Positions 35,987-45,954 are shown, numbered from the stretch's first letter. The stretch is 64,000 bases of DNA from Mycolicibacter longobardus (GCF_002102265.1 NZ_LQPG01000009.1:1-64000); one strand, 5' to 3'. Notes: generated from the sequence alone by a model not told the origin. A program made the numbers and translations.

Positions 35987-36411
35987 TCGTCGACGCGTCG
36001 GCCGTCATCGACGCGCTCACCGACTCCGGCCCCCGGGGACAAGCAGCCCGCCAAGCCCTCGCCGACCACCCAGCCTCCGAACCCTTGCTCGCGCCAGGGC
36101 ATCTCGCGATCGAGATCCTGTCCGGACTGGTGGCTGCAGCGCACCGACCATCCCATCCGCTTCAGCCCGACCAGATCGAACAGGCGCTGCTTGACGCTGC
36201 GGCGTTCGAGATAACTATCGAGGGCACACCGTGGGACGATGTCCGGCGCGCCTGGACACTGGCGCAGGCGTCATTGCGTTACCCCGACGCCGTCTACGTC
36301 GCCACCGCCGAACGCCACCGATGCCCGCTGCTCACCAGCGACGCACGAATCGAGCGATCCGGCGCTCCAATCCGCTGTGCCCTCATCACGATCCGGCCGG
36401 ACGGCGACTGA
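35983..36411 (+). CDS. vapC: VapC-type PIN-domain toxin
   Basis: 142 residues from a GTG start, beginning MIVDASAVIDALTDSG with the first catalytic Asp at residue 4. HLAIEILSGL supplies the second acidic residue near 44, and LRYPDAVYVATAERHRCPLLTSDARIERS supplies the third and fourth near 98-117. It is a PIN ribonuclease neutralised by the upstream VapB. The RNA target is unknown. The 4-base overlap gives translational coupling. Confidence 0.93.
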   Translation: MIVDASAVIDALTDSGPRGQAARQALADHPASEPLLAPGHLAIEILSGLVAAAHRPSHPLQPDQIEQALLDAAAFEITIEGTPWDDVRRAWTLAQASLRYPDAVYVATAERHRCPLLTSDARIERSGAPIRCALITIRPDGD

Positions 36412-36423
36412 TCTGAAGCAGGC

Positions 36424-37791
36424 TCACTGCGCCTGGCTCACCGACGACATGTGGAAGTCGGGAATCCGCAGTGACGGCATCAGCGCCCGGGTCGCCCAAT
36501 CACCCCACTCCCGCGGCAACGTCGGCTCGGCGATACCGGCCTGGGTGGCCCGGCGCAGCAGATCCAGCGGGCTCTCGTTGAACCGGAAGTTGTTCACCGC
36601 CGCACTCACCTGACCGTCCTCGACCAGGTAGACGCCGTCGCGGGTCAGCCCCGTCAGCAGCAGCGTGGTCGGGTCAACCTCGCGGATGTACCACAGCGTG
36701 GTCAGCAACAGCCCGCGTTCGGTCGAGGCGATCATCTCATCCATGCTGGCCGAACCGCCCGTCATCAACAGGTTGTCGGCGGCCAGGGCGACCGGCGCGC
36801 CGAACTCCGCGGCCGCGGCCCGCGGGTAGGCCAGCGCGTTGATCACCCCGCCGCGGATCCAGTCCACGCAGCCGATATCCAGGCCGTTGTCGAACACCGA
36901 CGTGGTCTCCGAGGAGGTGCCGGTCGCCACGAACGGCGCGCATTCGAGCCCGAAGGCGTGCGGGTCGGAGTACAGGGTCAGCGGCAGCTCGGTGAGCCGC
37001 TCCCCCACCCGGGTGCCGCCGCCGGGCCTCGACAGCGCGGTGCGGCCCTCCTCGGCGCCACGGCCGCTCATCGTCCAACCCAGGTAGATCATCATGTCGG
37101 CGACCGTGGACGGCGGCATCAGTGTTTCGTAACGTCCGGCCGGCAGTTCGACGCTGCGCGCCGCCCACCCCAATCTCGTCGACAGTTGCTCCAGCAGTGA
37201 ATCGCATGGCACGTCAACGAAATCCGGGGTGCTGATCCCGGCCCAGGCGCTGGCGCCGTTGCGTTTGGCGTTGATCTCCACAGTTCCGGTGGGTTGGGTG
37301 AAGCGCCGCCGCAGCCCGGTGGAGGAGGCCAGGAACGTCGTCTCCACCTCGTGGCGGGCGAAGCCGTAGAGCTGATCGGCGCCGCGAAAGCCCCGGCCCA
37401 GCGACGTGGCCAGCCCGGCGAATACCTCCGCTCCGGTTCCCGGCACCTCGGCATCCCAGTCGTCCGGCACGTCGGTACCGCCCAGCAGGCCCGCGGCATC
37501 GCGGGCTTCCGGGGCGCCCGCAGCGGCCTCCGCCGAGGCCACCACCAGCGCCGGGATCAGCGCGGGATCGACCTCCGCCGAGCGCAGCGAGCCGACCCGG
37601 GACCCGTTGTCATCGGAGACGATCGAGACGACGGTGGTGGTTCGGCTGCTCGACACCCCGTTGGTGGTCATCGAGTTGCCCGCCCACCGCAGCGACGCTT
37701 CGGCCCGGTCGGTGACCAGCACGATGGTTTCGACATTGTCGCCTTTGGCCGCCGCCAGCGCGGTGTCGATGGCCTGTTGCGCCGGAATCAT
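36424..37791 (-). CDS. TldE/PmbA-like metalloprotease partner
   Basis: 455 residues of the TldD/PmbA superfamily. The pattern includes [17 protein letters not shown], GGRxR-like [20 protein letters not shown] and [55 protein letters not shown], as in the TldE half of the pair. It lacks the zinc-binding HExxxH motif, as expected for TldE. It overlaps the TldD gene by four bases (ATGA), so the two form a heterodimer operon. TldD/E proteins process small peptides and some ribosomally made natural products. The substrate here is unknown. Confidence 0.9.
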   Translation of the reverse strand: MIPAQQAIDTALAAAKGDNVETIVLVTDRAEASLRWAGNSMTTNGVSSSRTTTVVSIVSDDNGSRVGSLRSAEVDPALIPALVVASAEAAAGAPEARDAAGLLGGTDVPDDWDAEVPGTGAEVFAGLATSLGRGFRGADQLYGFARHEVETTFLASSTGLRRRFTQPTGTVEINAKRNGASAWAGISTPDFVDVPCDSLLEQLSTRLGWAARSVELPAGRYETLMPPSTVADMMIYLGWTMSGRGAEEGRTALSRPGGGTRVGERLTELPLTLYSDPHAFGLECAPFVATGTSSETTSVFDNGLDIGCVDWIRGGVINALAYPRAAAAEFGAPVALAADNLLMTGGSASMDEMIASTERGLLLTTLWYIREVDPTTLLLTGLTRDGVYLVEDGQVSAAVNNFRFNESPLDLLRRATQAGIAEPTLPREWGDWATRALMPSLRIPDFHMSSVSQAQ

Positions 37792-39302
37792 TCCCGGCCC
37801 CCCTCGCTACGCGTGTTGAGCACGTTGATCCCCCGGAACAGCGCCGACGGGCAGCCATGGCTGACCGCGGCCACCTGACCGGGCTGGGCCTTGCCGCAGT
37901 TGAAGGCCCCGCCCAGCCGCCAAGTCGAGGCGCCGCCGACGGCCTCCATCGCATTCCAGAAGTCGGTGGTGGTGGCCTGATAGGCCACGTCGCGCAGTTG
38001 CCCATCCAGCCGACCGTCACGGATCCGGAAGAACCTCTGCCCGGTGAACTGAAAGTTGTAGCGCTGCATGTCAATCGACCACGATCGGTCCCCGACGATG
38101 TAGATGCCGTCGTCGACCCGGGCGATCAGGTCGGCGGTGGACAGGTCCTCGGTCCCGGGCTGCAGTGACACGTTGGCCATCCGCTGGATGGGGACGTGAT
38201 GCGGCGAGTCGGCATACGAGCATCCGTTGGAGCGCGCCTGCCCCAACCTGGGCGCGAATACCCGGTCCAGCTGATAGCCCACGAATCGCCCGTCGCGCAC
38301 CAGATCCCAGCTCTGGGCTGCCACGCCCTCGTCGTCGTAGCCGATGCTGGCCAGCCCGTACTGCACGGTGCGGTCGGCGGTCACGTTCATCACCGGAGAG
38401 CCGTAGCGTAGCGTGCCGAGCTTGTCCGGGGTGGCGAAAGACGTGCCGGCGTAGGCGGCTTCGTACCCGATGGCGCGGTCGTATTCTGTTGCGTGTCCGA
38501 TGGATTCGTGGATGGTCAGCCACAGGTTGGTCGGGTCGATCACCAGATCCGTCGGTCCGGGCGTCACACCGGGGGCCTTCATCTTCTCTGCCAGCAATAC
38601 CGGCAACTCTGCCAGTTCTCCAGTCCAGTCCCACACCTCGTCGCCGGCCACCGCCTCCCAACCGCGCGCGGTGGGCGGCGCCAGGGTGCGCATCGAGTCA
38701 AAGCCGTCCGGCCCGATGGTCACGGCATCGCAGACCGGCATCAGCCGCACCCGCTGCTGGGTTATCGACGACCCGAAAGTGTCGGCGTAGAACGTCTGTT
38801 CCTTTACCGCGGTAACGGAAGCGGACACGTGGTCCACCCCATCGGACGCGAGCAGCCGGCCCGAGTAGTCCTCCAGCACGTCGATCTTGTCGGCCACGGG
38901 CACGTCGAACGGGTCGATCACATAGTCCGACACCCAGGTCGCATCCCGGTACACCGGCTCAGCGGCCAGCTCGACGTGCTCGGCGTTGAGGGCCGCCAGG
39001 GTCTTGGCCACCTGCACGGCGCGCCGCGCGGTGTCGGCCGCGACGCCCGGCGCCAGTTCGGCATGGGAGGCGAAGCCCCAGGTGCCGTCGACGACCACCC
39101 GCACCGCGAAGCCGAGTTCGCGGTTGACGACGGCGGTCTCCAGCTCACCGTCGCGCAGCCGGATGACCTCGGTGGCGATCCGGTGAATGCGCAGGTCGGC
39201 GTGCTCGGCTCCGGCCGCTCTGGCTGCGCTCAGCGCGGCGTCGGCCAGCTCATGGCGGGGCAGGGCCAGAAACTCGGCATCGATCCCCCGGTTCAGTGTC
39301 AC
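37788..39302 (-). CDS. TldD-like metalloprotease
   Basis: 504 residues. The zinc-site motif HESIGHATE (HExxxHxxE) lies near residue 265, followed by GYEAAYAGTSFATPDKLG, and a Cys in SNGCSYADSPHH completes the TldD pattern. The GTG at 39302 gives MTLNRGIDAEFLALPRHELAD, matching the usual N-terminus; a much longer open frame upstream runs into the divergent transporter gene and is not credible. It is cytoplasmic and forms a pair with the overlapping TldE-like protein. The same pair precedes uspA in M. tuberculosis. Confidence 0.92.
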   Translation of the reverse strand: MTLNRGIDAEFLALPRHELADAALSAARAAGAEHADLRIHRIATEVIRLRDGELETAVVNRELGFAVRVVVDGTWGFASHAELAPGVAADTARRAVQVAKTLAALNAEHVELAAEPVYRDATWVSDYVIDPFDVPVADKIDVLEDYSGRLLASDGVDHVSASVTAVKEQTFYADTFGSSITQQRVRLMPVCDAVTIGPDGFDSMRTLAPPTARGWEAVAGDEVWDWTGELAELPVLLAEKMKAPGVTPGPTDLVIDPTNLWLTIHESIGHATEYDRAIGYEAAYAGTSFATPDKLGTLRYGSPVMNVTADRTVQYGLASIGYDDEGVAAQSWDLVRDGRFVGYQLDRVFAPRLGQARSNGCSYADSPHHVPIQRMANVSLQPGTEDLSTADLIARVDDGIYIVGDRSWSIDMQRYNFQFTGQRFFRIRDGRLDGQLRDVAYQATTTDFWNAMEAVGGASTWRLGGAFNCGKAQPGQVAAVSHGCPSALFRGINVLNTRSEGGRE

Positions 39303-39335
39303 CCGTCCACGGTAACGAGCGGCTTTAATACCTGC

Positions 39336-40214
39336 ATGGCAGACTCCCCGCGTGCCCGACGCTCCACCGCGCTCGGCTACGCGCTGCTCGCCCCCAGCCT
39401 GTTCGGCGTGGTGGCGTTCCTGCTGCTGCCGATCCTGGTGGTGGTGTGGCTCAGTCTGCACCGCTGGGATCTGTTGGGGCCGATCAGCTATGTCGGCGCC
39501 GACAACTGGCGATCCGTGCTGACCGATCCGTTGTTCGGCAATTCGCTTGCGGTGACGGTGCTTTTCGTGGCAATCGTGGTACCGCTGCAAACCCTGCTGG
39601 GGCTGGGTGTGGCGGTGCTGCTGGCCCGCGAGCTGCCCGGCAGCGGCGCCTTCCGGACCATCTACGTGCTGCCCTGGATCTGCGCGCCGCTGGCGATCGC
39701 GGTGCTGTGGCGCTGGATCCTGAGCCCCACCGACGGCGCGGTGAGCACCGTGCTGGGACATCGCATCGAATGGCTGACCGATCCCGGGCTGGCACTGCCG
39801 GTGACCTCGGCGGTGGTGGTGTGGACCAATGTCGGCTACGTCGCCCTGTTCTTCCTGGCCGGCATCCTGGCCATCCCCACCCAGGTGCTCTCGGCGGCGC
39901 GGATCGACGGAGCGAACGGCTGGCAGCGATTCTGGCGGGTCACGTTGCCGATGCTGCGGCCCACCATGTTCTTCGTCCTGGTCACCGGAGTGGTCAGCGC
40001 GGCACAGGTATTCGACACCGTATACGCCCTGACCGGGGGCGGCCCGGGCGGACGCACCGACCTGATCGCGCACCGCATCTACGACGAGGCATTCGGCGCG
40101 GCGGCCATCGGCCGGGCTGCGGTGATGGCACTGGTGCTGTTCGTCGTGCTGGTCGGTGTCACGGTGGTTCAGCAGCTTTCGTTCGGACGACGGGTCAGCT
40201 ACGACCTCACGTGA
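39336..40214 (+). CDS. uspA: Sugar ABC transporter permease UspA
   Basis: 292 residues with six membrane helices. The ABC-permease EAA loop reads SAARIDGANGWQRFWRVTLPMLRP near 190. It belongs to the carbohydrate uptake MalF/UgpA family. In M. tuberculosis UspABC transports amino sugars or related cell-wall sugars. The ATG at 39336 (MADSPRARRSTALGYALLAPS) lies 33 bases from the divergent tldD start. Unusually, uspB and uspC are not next; a permease gene and a lipoprotein gene on the opposite strand intervene, and the 3' end overlaps the permease gene by 16 bases. Confidence 0.9.
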   Translation: MADSPRARRSTALGYALLAPSLFGVVAFLLLPILVVVWLSLHRWDLLGPISYVGADNWRSVLTDPLFGNSLAVTVLFVAIVVPLQTLLGLGVAVLLARELPGSGAFRTIYVLPWICAPLAIAVLWRWILSPTDGAVSTVLGHRIEWLTDPGLALPVTSAVVVWTNVGYVALFFLAGILAIPTQVLSAARIDGANGWQRFWRVTLPMLRPTMFFVLVTGVVSAAQVFDTVYALTGGGPGGRTDLIAHRIYDEAFGAAAIGRAAVMALVLFVVLVGVTVVQQLSFGRRVSYDLT

Positions 40215-41656
40215 GTCGTTGCGGTGCTTCCGTTCTGGCCACCGTTGAGTGCGCTGTGACGGCGACCCCACACCAGGTAGAAGATCAACGCGACCGCCAC
40301 CCAGCAGGTGAACACGATCCAGGTGGACCGGTGCAGGCTGCACATGATCCATCCGCAAACCGCCACCGACAGGATCGGGGTGATCGGATAGCCGGGCACC
40401 TTGAATCCGCGCGGCAGGTCCGGTTCCCGGACCCGCAACACAACCACAGCCACCGACACCACGATGAACGCGGTCAAGGCGCCGATGGAGACCATTTCGG
40501 CAAGACGCTGAAGCGGTACCAGGCCGGCGAGGATTGCCGCCACAACCGCGACGATCACGGTGTTGGTTGCGGGTGTCCTGGTGCGCGGGTTGACCTTGGC
40601 GAAGGTCGCCGGCAGCAGGCCGTCACGACCCATCGCGAAAAGGATGCGGGTCTGGCAGTACATCGTCACCAAAGTGACCGAAAAGATCGAGATCACGGCG
40701 CCTGCGGCCAAGACGGTGCTGCCCAAGCGGTTTCCGGTGATGTGGTCCACAATCACGGCCAGCCCCGCGTTCTGCCCCTCGAAGTCCTGCCATGGCTGAC
40801 TGCCCATCGCGGCCACCGCGACAGTCACATAGACACCGGTCACGATCAGCAGTGCCGCGATGATTGCCCGTGGGATCGTGCGCTGCGGGTTCTTGACCTC
40901 CTCACCGGCGGTGGATACCGCGTCAAGACCGATGTAGGAGAAGAAGATCGTGCCCGCTGCCCAGCTGATTCCCGAGAATCCGAACGGCGCGAAGTCGGCG
41001 AATCGCTCCGCCCTGAACGCCGTTGACGCGATCACCGCGAACATCAGCAGCACACCGAGCTTGATCACCACCATCACGGCATTGACCTTCGCCGATTCAC
41101 TGGTGCCGCCGATCAACATAGCGGCACAGATCGCCACCAGGACGATAGCCGGCAGATTGACGAGACCACCCTCGAAATCCCATGGTGCCGATGAAACAGC
41201 CTGCGGCACGGAGAATCCGAAGATATTGAGCGACAGCTTGTTGAGGTACTGACTCCACCCAACCGACACCGCGGCGGTGGACACGCCGTATTCGAGCAGC
41301 AGGCATGCCCCGACGACCATGGCCATGAACTCACCGAGGGTGGCGTAGGAGTAGGAGTATGCCGATCCCGAAACTGGCACGGCCGAGGCCAACTCGGCGT
41401 AGCAGATCGCGGCCAGACCCGCCCCGGCCCCGGCGATGATGAACGAGACGATCACTGCCGGACCGGCCTGGGGTACCGCCACCGGGAAGACAAAGAAGAT
41501 GCCTGCGCCGACCGTCGCGCCGACGCCGAACATGGTGAGCCGAAAGCCGCCGAGGCTGCGTCGCAGGTGGTGCGCGCCGCCGGCGGCGACCGGTGCACCG
41601 TTCACCGGCCGGCGCCGCAGCAGCTGTCGTCGCATGCTGAGCGCCGGCGTTGGCAT
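40199..41656 (-). CDS. Amino-acid permease of the APC family (RocE-like)
   Basis: 485 residues with 12 predicted membrane helices. The first helix has GVGATVGAGIFF, the APC unwound-helix motif, and later comes GLDAVSTAGEEVKNPQRTIPRAI, typical of cationic amino-acid transporters. I chose the ATG at 41656 (MPTPALSMRRQLL) because AGGAGC lies just upstream. It overlaps the tail of uspA by 16 bases and lies between uspA and uspB. An amino-acid or polyamine substrate is expected; which one is not clear. Confidence 0.9.
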   Translation of the reverse strand: MPTPALSMRRQLLRRRPVNGAPVAAGGAHHLRRSLGGFRLTMFGVGATVGAGIFFVFPVAVPQAGPAVIVSFIIAGAGAGLAAICYAELASAVPVSGSAYSYSYATLGEFMAMVVGACLLLEYGVSTAAVSVGWSQYLNKLSLNIFGFSVPQAVSSAPWDFEGGLVNLPAIVLVAICAAMLIGGTSESAKVNAVMVVIKLGVLLMFAVIASTAFRAERFADFAPFGFSGISWAAGTIFFSYIGLDAVSTAGEEVKNPQRTIPRAIIAALLIVTGVYVTVAVAAMGSQPWQDFEGQNAGLAVIVDHITGNRLGSTVLAAGAVISIFSVTLVTMYCQTRILFAMGRDGLLPATFAKVNPRTRTPATNTVIVAVVAAILAGLVPLQRLAEMVSIGALTAFIVVSVAVVVLRVREPDLPRGFKVPGYPITPILSVAVCGWIMCSLHRSTWIVFTCWVAVALIFYLVWGRRHSALNGGQNGSTATTHVRS

Positions 41657-41737
41657 GGTGCTCCTAGCTGGACGGTTCGAGTCCGTCATTGAACGCGGCC
41701 CGACCGGCGCAACGGCGTTACAGCGCGGCGTACCAGG

Positions 41738-42223
41738 CTAAGAACAGGTCACGTCAATTTCGAAGGGCTTGTTCACCGGCTGCAACGGGTTGGCCGTATC
41801 GATGCCAGTCGCCGTGCCGCTGATCTTGTATTCGTTGCCGTCCTTGGTCGCCTTGGCCTCGCCCTGACCGGCACCGGCGGTGTATCCCAGGACCACACCG
41901 TTGACGTTGCCCAGCCCGACCGACTTCACCTCTGGGGGGTTGGCGTCGGTGAGCACTGCGGCGATGCCCGTTGCCGCTCCGCCGATCGCGATGTTGACAT
42001 CGCCGGCCATCGTCGTGCACACGGTTGTGCCGCTGACGTTCTGGTCTTGGCCGTCGATGGTGACTTTCGCGTTTGCGGCCGCGCCCCCGACGTTCACCGA
42101 CGCGCCGGATCCGTTTGAGGAGGATGCGGGGGCGCTGTCCGACTTCTTGTCGCTGGAGCACCCGGACAGACCTACAATCGCGATCGCTGCCGCTGCGGCG
42201 GCAACCGTTACTGAACGCTTCAT
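41738..42223 (-). CDS. LpqH-like (19 kDa antigen family) lipoprotein
   Basis: 161 residues from the ATG at 42223, with AAAGGAGC upstream. The signal peptide [18 protein letters not shown] ends in the lipobox LSGC, so the mature N-terminal Cys should be acylated. After a Ser/Asn-rich linker the domain [29 protein letters not shown], ending [10 protein letters not shown] with two paired-looking Cys, matches the LpqH family of mycobacterial surface lipoproteins. It is transcribed toward the permease gene (81-base gap) and away from uspB. LpqH proteins are immunodominant TLR2 ligands in pathogens; a carrier role has been suggested. Confidence 0.88.
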   Translation of the reverse strand: MKRSVTVAAAAAAIAIVGLSGCSSDKKSDSAPASSSNGSGASVNVGGAAANAKVTIDGQDQNVSGTTVCTTMAGDVNIAIGGAATGIAAVLTDANPPEVKSVGLGNVNGVVLGYTAGAGQGEAKATKDGNEYKISGTATGIDTANPLQPVNKPFEIDVTCS

Positions 42224-42405
42224 CCGTGCTCCTTTGTTGTGGGTGGTCACGCGCCTGATTTCGTGCTGTTTGGTGGGCGCGAGCGGGGGCCGGCGGGCTA
42301 AACTTTACTCCGCATCCTGATCCGATCAACGCCAAACTCGGAGTCCACAACCGCACCCAAGCCGCCGCCTACGCCCACCAACAGCCCCGGTGAGCTACTA
42401 AAGTC

Positions 42406-43248
42406 GTGTCGATCAGCAACTCACTCAGTTCGCAGAAACAAGTTCGCGTCGCGGCGGTCTACGCGCTGCTGACGCTCGGCGCGCTGATCACGCTGGCACC
42501 CTTTCTGCTCGGGTTGTTGACGTCGTTCACCCCGGCACGGCAATTCGCCACGGGCACCCCGCTGTCGTGGCCGCACCCGCCGACCCTGGACAACTACGGC
42601 GACCTGGGCGGCGCCGGATTCGGGCGGGCGGCGGCGGTCACGGTGCTGATGACGGCGGTGATCGTGCTCGGGCAGCTGACCTTTTCGGTGTTGGCGGCGT
42701 ATGCGTTCGCCCGCCTGGACTTTCCGGGGCGCGATGCATTGTTCTGGGTGTACCTGGCGACCCTGATGGTGCCGGCCACCGTGACGGTCGTGCCGCTGTA
42801 TTTGATGATGGCGCAGCTGGGGCTGCGGAACACCTTCTGGGCCTTGGTGTTGCCGTTTGTGTTCGGTTCCCCGTATGCGATCTTCCTGCTGCGTCAGTAC
42901 TTTCGCTCGGTACCCAACGACCTGGTCAACGCCGCGCGTCTTGATGGCGCGAACACCCTCGACGTGATCGTGCATGTGATGCTGCCGGCCAGCAGGCCGA
43001 TCCTGGTCACCCTGGGGCTGATCACCGTGGTCTCGCAGTGGAACAACTTCATGTGGCCCTTGGTGATCACCAGCGGCGACAAGTGGCGGGTACTCACGGT
43101 GGCGACCGCTGCGCTGCAATCGCGGTACAACGCCCAGTGGACGCTGGTGATGGCGGCGACCACGGTGGCGATGATCCCGCTGATCGTGCTGTTCGTGACG
43201 TTCCAGCGCCGGATCGTGCAGTCGATCGTCGTGACGGGGATCAAGTGA
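42406..43248 (+). CDS. uspB: Sugar ABC transporter permease UspB
   Basis: 280 residues with six membrane helices. The MalG-type EAA loop reads NAARLDGANTLDVIVHVMLPASRP. The GTG start gives MSISNSLSSQKQVRVAAVYALLTLG. Its stop overlaps the uspC start (GTGA), so B and C are coupled. It is separated from its usual neighbour uspA by 2.2 kb carrying two opposite-strand genes, so it must have its own promoter in the 182-base gap before it. Confidence 0.9.
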   Translation: MSISNSLSSQKQVRVAAVYALLTLGALITLAPFLLGLLTSFTPARQFATGTPLSWPHPPTLDNYGDLGGAGFGRAAAVTVLMTAVIVLGQLTFSVLAAYAFARLDFPGRDALFWVYLATLMVPATVTVVPLYLMMAQLGLRNTFWALVLPFVFGSPYAIFLLRQYFRSVPNDLVNAARLDGANTLDVIVHVMLPASRPILVTLGLITVVSQWNNFMWPLVITSGDKWRVLTVATAALQSRYNAQWTLVMAATTVAMIPLIVLFVTFQRRIVQSIVVTGIK

Positions 43249-44576
43249 GCCGGCCGCGGTTCTCCACCCTGTTCGCGATCGCGGTCGTCGTGGTGGCCAC
43301 GCTGCTCGGTATCGCGGCGGTGCTGCTGGACGACGCCTCGACCCGATCCGCCGGCGGCAGAACGGTGGTGACGGTGCGACTGTGGGATGAACAAGTCGCC
43401 GCCGCCTACCGGCAGTCGTTCGCCGCGTTCCACCGCGCGCACCCCGATATCGAGGTGCGCGTCAACGTGGTCGCCTACGGCACGTACTTCGACACCCTGC
43501 GCACCGACGTCGCCGGCGGTGGCGCCGATGACATCTTCTGGCTCTCCGATGCCTACCTGGCCGGTTACGCCGACAGCGGGCGACTGATGAAGATCGATGC
43601 GCGCGGAGCGGATTGGGAGCCCTCCGTGGTCACCCAGTTCACCCGCGGCGGAACGCTGTGGGGGGTGCCGCAGCTGACCGACGCCGGTATCGCGGTGTAC
43701 TACAACGCCGATCTACTGGCCGCGGCCGGAGTCGATCCGGCGCAACTGGCGCGGCTGCGCTGGGATCCGCACGGCAAGAGCGACACCCTGCGACCCCTGC
43801 TGGCCCGACTCACCCTCGACAGCGCCGGACGCAGCTCGGGCACAACGGGTTTCGATGCGCGCCGGATCAGGCAGTGGGGCTACAACGCCGCCAACGACCC
43901 GCAGGGCATCTACCTGAACTACATCGGCTCGGCCGGCGGGGTCTTCCAGCGCGGCGACGAATTCGCCTTCGACAACCCGGCGGCGGCGGATGCCTTCGGC
44001 TACCTGGTGAAACTGATCAACGCCGACCACGTGGCTCCGCCGGCCTCCGACACCAACACCAATGGCGACTTCTCCCGCAACCAGTTCCTGGCCGGGAAGA
44101 TGGCGCTGTTCCAGTCCGGCACCTACAACCTGGCGGCCATCGCCGAGCAGGCGGAGTTCTCCTGGGGAGTGGCGATGCTGCCGGCCGGGCCGGCGGGCAG
44201 GGTCAGCGTCACCAACGGCATCGCCGCTGCCGGCAATGCCGCGTGTAGGCACCCGGAGGCGGTACGAGAGGTCTTGGCCTGGCTTGGTGGTCGTGAGGGC
44301 AACGAGTACGTCGGGCGTCAGGGCGCGGCGATCCCGGCCGTGCTCAGCGCGCAACAGGTCTACTTCGACTACTGGGCGCAGCGCGGGATCAGCGTCACGC
44401 CGTTCTTCGCGGTGCTGGACGGACCGCGTATCCCCGCCCCGGGCGGCGGGGTGGGATTCCCGGCTGGAAACCAGGCGATCAAACCCTATTTCGACGAGAT
44501 GTTCTTAGGCCGATCCGACGTGGGCTCCACCCTGCGCAGGGCTCAGGACGCCGCGAACGCAGCAGCCCGCCGATAG
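43245..44576 (+). CDS. uspC: Sugar-binding protein UspC
   Basis: 443 residues, an extracellular solute-binding protein of the family-1 sugar type. A hydrophobic N-terminal helix (LFAIAVVVVATLLGIAAVLL) anchors or exports it; there is no lipobox Cys. The ligand domain includes TVRLWDEQVAAAYRQSFAAFHRAHPDIEV, FWLSDAYLAGYADSGRLM and NQFLAGKMALFQSGTYNL. It delivers sugar to the UspA-UspB channel. In M. tuberculosis UspC was shown to bind amino sugars. The GTG start at 43245 overlaps the uspB stop. No ATPase gene is present, so a shared ATPase elsewhere must energise it. Confidence 0.9.
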   Translation: MSRPRFSTLFAIAVVVVATLLGIAAVLLDDASTRSAGGRTVVTVRLWDEQVAAAYRQSFAAFHRAHPDIEVRVNVVAYGTYFDTLRTDVAGGGADDIFWLSDAYLAGYADSGRLMKIDARGADWEPSVVTQFTRGGTLWGVPQLTDAGIAVYYNADLLAAAGVDPAQLARLRWDPHGKSDTLRPLLARLTLDSAGRSSGTTGFDARRIRQWGYNAANDPQGIYLNYIGSAGGVFQRGDEFAFDNPAAADAFGYLVKLINADHVAPPASDTNTNGDFSRNQFLAGKMALFQSGTYNLAAIAEQAEFSWGVAMLPAGPAGRVSVTNGIAAAGNAACRHPEAVREVLAWLGGREGNEYVGRQGAAIPAVLSAQQVYFDYWAQRGISVTPFFAVLDGPRIPAPGGGVGFPAGNQAIKPYFDEMFLGRSDVGSTLRRAQDAANAAARR

Positions 44577-44582
44577 TGCCGC

Positions 44583-44975
44583 TCAGGTGGCGCGATACCG
44601 CAGTTCCGCGGCGATGCGCTCCAGAAACGCATCGACCTGGTCTTCGTTGTAGCCGCGTTTCCCCCAGGGCGGGTTCGCGAAAACCATGGTCTCGACCTGC
44701 TCGGGGGTGAGGGCATTCCCGTCGGCCGGCGCCGGCCCATCCAGTTCCGCTTCCACCAGGTCGAGAAAGGCGTCAACCACGGCCTCGTCGTAGCCGCGCC
44801 TGCCCATGCGGGGTTTGCCGAACGCCACCTGGCGCACGTCCTCGGCGGTCAGCCGGCCGTATCCGGCCTGCGTTGGCGACGCAGCAACCCGGGCAGCGCC
44901 CGCATGTTCGATCGGTGGCGCCTCATACGGACTGGTATCGGCGGACTGGCGCTTGCGTTTTCCGAACAGCGACAT
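44583..44975 (-). CDS. Small DivIVA-domain protein (two repeats)
   Basis: 130 residues from the ATG at 44975 ([16 protein letters not shown]). It carries two copies of the short DivIVA-type motif: [29 protein letters not shown] and [29 protein letters not shown]. Such motifs occur in Wag31/DivIVA-like and DivIVA-associated proteins that sense membrane curvature at poles and septa. No long coiled coil follows, so this is a minimal version. A longer frame to 45188 would cover the inverted repeat and is unlikely. Confidence 0.75.
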   Translation of the reverse strand: MSLFGKRKRQSADTSPYEAPPIEHAGAARVAASPTQAGYGRLTAEDVRQVAFGKPRMGRRGYDEAVVDAFLDLVEAELDGPAPADGNALTPEQVETMVFANPPWGKRGYNEDQVDAFLERIAAELRYRAT

Positions 44976-45044
44976 CGGATCCAACCTACCTTGGGGCGCG
45001 CCGCGGATCTCTGCTCGGGCACCCGAGTGGCATCGATGTGGTGT

Positions 45045-45116
45045 TTGCCCGGCTGTCAGCGACACCATGTTCCTGGGACCGTCGCGCAACTCGAGTTGTC
45101 GCTGACAGCCGGGCAA
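45045..45116. repeat. Perfect 20-bp inverted repeat with 32-base loop
   Basis: TTGCCCGGCTGTCAGCGACA (45045-45064) is the exact reverse complement of 45097-45116. The loop contains the palindrome CAACTCGAGTTG (45087-45098). It lies in the 169-base gap between the DivIVA-domain gene and the transporter gene, both transcribed leftward. It could be a strong terminator/attenuator without a T-run, a site for a recombinase, or a miniature mobile repeat. Confidence 0.7.
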
Positions 45117-45144
45117 CAGACACATTCCTCCCCGCCGGTGACTT

Positions 45145-45954
45145 CTACCGGGTGGTGGACAAGGCCGCGAGCTCCAGCACCAAGGCACCGCCGCACACCG
45201 CGGCCACCAGCGCTAGGGCCATGAGGTCGGCGAAACCAGGCCGCGCCGGGGATGCTGAGATCTGGCCGATGCCACCGCGAGCGGTGATCGCGTCTCCCAT
45301 CTCATCGGCCCGACGCAGGGTGACCGTGATGGCGGCGGTGATCAGATCGATCGCCTCGCGCGCCCAGCGGCGCCGACGTTCACGACGGGTGCGCGCCCGT
45401 GGCCTGGGCCGCAGCCGCCTGGCGGCGTAGAGCACCCGGAACTCCTCGATCAGCATCGGGAAGGCGCGCAGGGCCAGGGCCAACGCCACAGCCCAGTCGT
45501 CGACCGGGATTCGCAGCAGTCGCAAGGGCTTGCCGAGGGCGGCCACCGCGGGCGCAATCTCGGCGACATTGGTAGTCCACGACACCATCGCCCCGAGGCC
45601 CAGGAGCACGATCGACAGCGCGGTGATCCGCAGGAAGTTCAGCAACCCGCCGAGACCGGCCGGGTCGCCGCCGGCCATCGCCGCGGTGGCACCACCGATC
45701 AGGAGTAGCACCCAGAGCCAGTGCGGCACTGACGGCAGGGCACCCCGCGGGATGCGGGCGATTCTGGCCGCGGCGAACACCAACAGTGCCACCGCGCCGA
45801 TCGGCGCCCAGCCGGGGTAGAAGGTCAACAGCACCGAGATGCCGAAGACGACCAGCAGCTTGGTCCCGGCCCACAATCGGTGCACCGCGGAGTCGCCGGG
45901 TACCGGGCGCAGCAGTACCACCGGTCGGGTGGCTCCCCTCCTGCCGGCGGACAT
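45145..45954 (-). CDS. ECF transporter transmembrane protein (EcfT)
   Basis: 269 residues with about six membrane segments and the cytoplasmic coupling helices of EcfT proteins ([15 protein letters not shown] near 225). ATG 45954 overlaps the stop of the ATPase gene (TGATG), giving strong coupling. This is the membrane-coupling unit of an energy-coupling factor importer, matching Rv2325c in position and pattern. A basic stretch, [15 protein letters not shown], precedes the coupling helix. The vitamin or metal substrate cannot be told from this gene. Confidence 0.88.
   Translation of the reverse strand: MSAGRRGATRPVVLLRPVPGDSAVHRLWAGTKLLVVFGISVLLTFYPGWAPIGAVALLVFAAARIARIPRGALPSVPHWLWVLLLIGGATAAMAGGDPAGLGGLLNFLRITALSIVLLGLGAMVSWTTNVAEIAPAVAALGKPLRLLRIPVDDWAVALALALRAFPMLIEEFRVLYAARRLRPRPRARTRRERRRRWAREAIDLITAAITVTLRRADEMGDAITARGGIGQISASPARPGFADLMALALVAAVCGGALVLELAALSTTR

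Noticed and set aside
38493-39335. Upstream extension of uspA
   Set aside because: The extra 281 residues are antisense to TldD; the permease starts normally at the ATG at 39336.
39303-40358. Upstream extension of the TldD-like gene to 40358
   Set aside because: The extension covers the divergent uspA gene and has no family similarity; TldD starts naturally at 39302.
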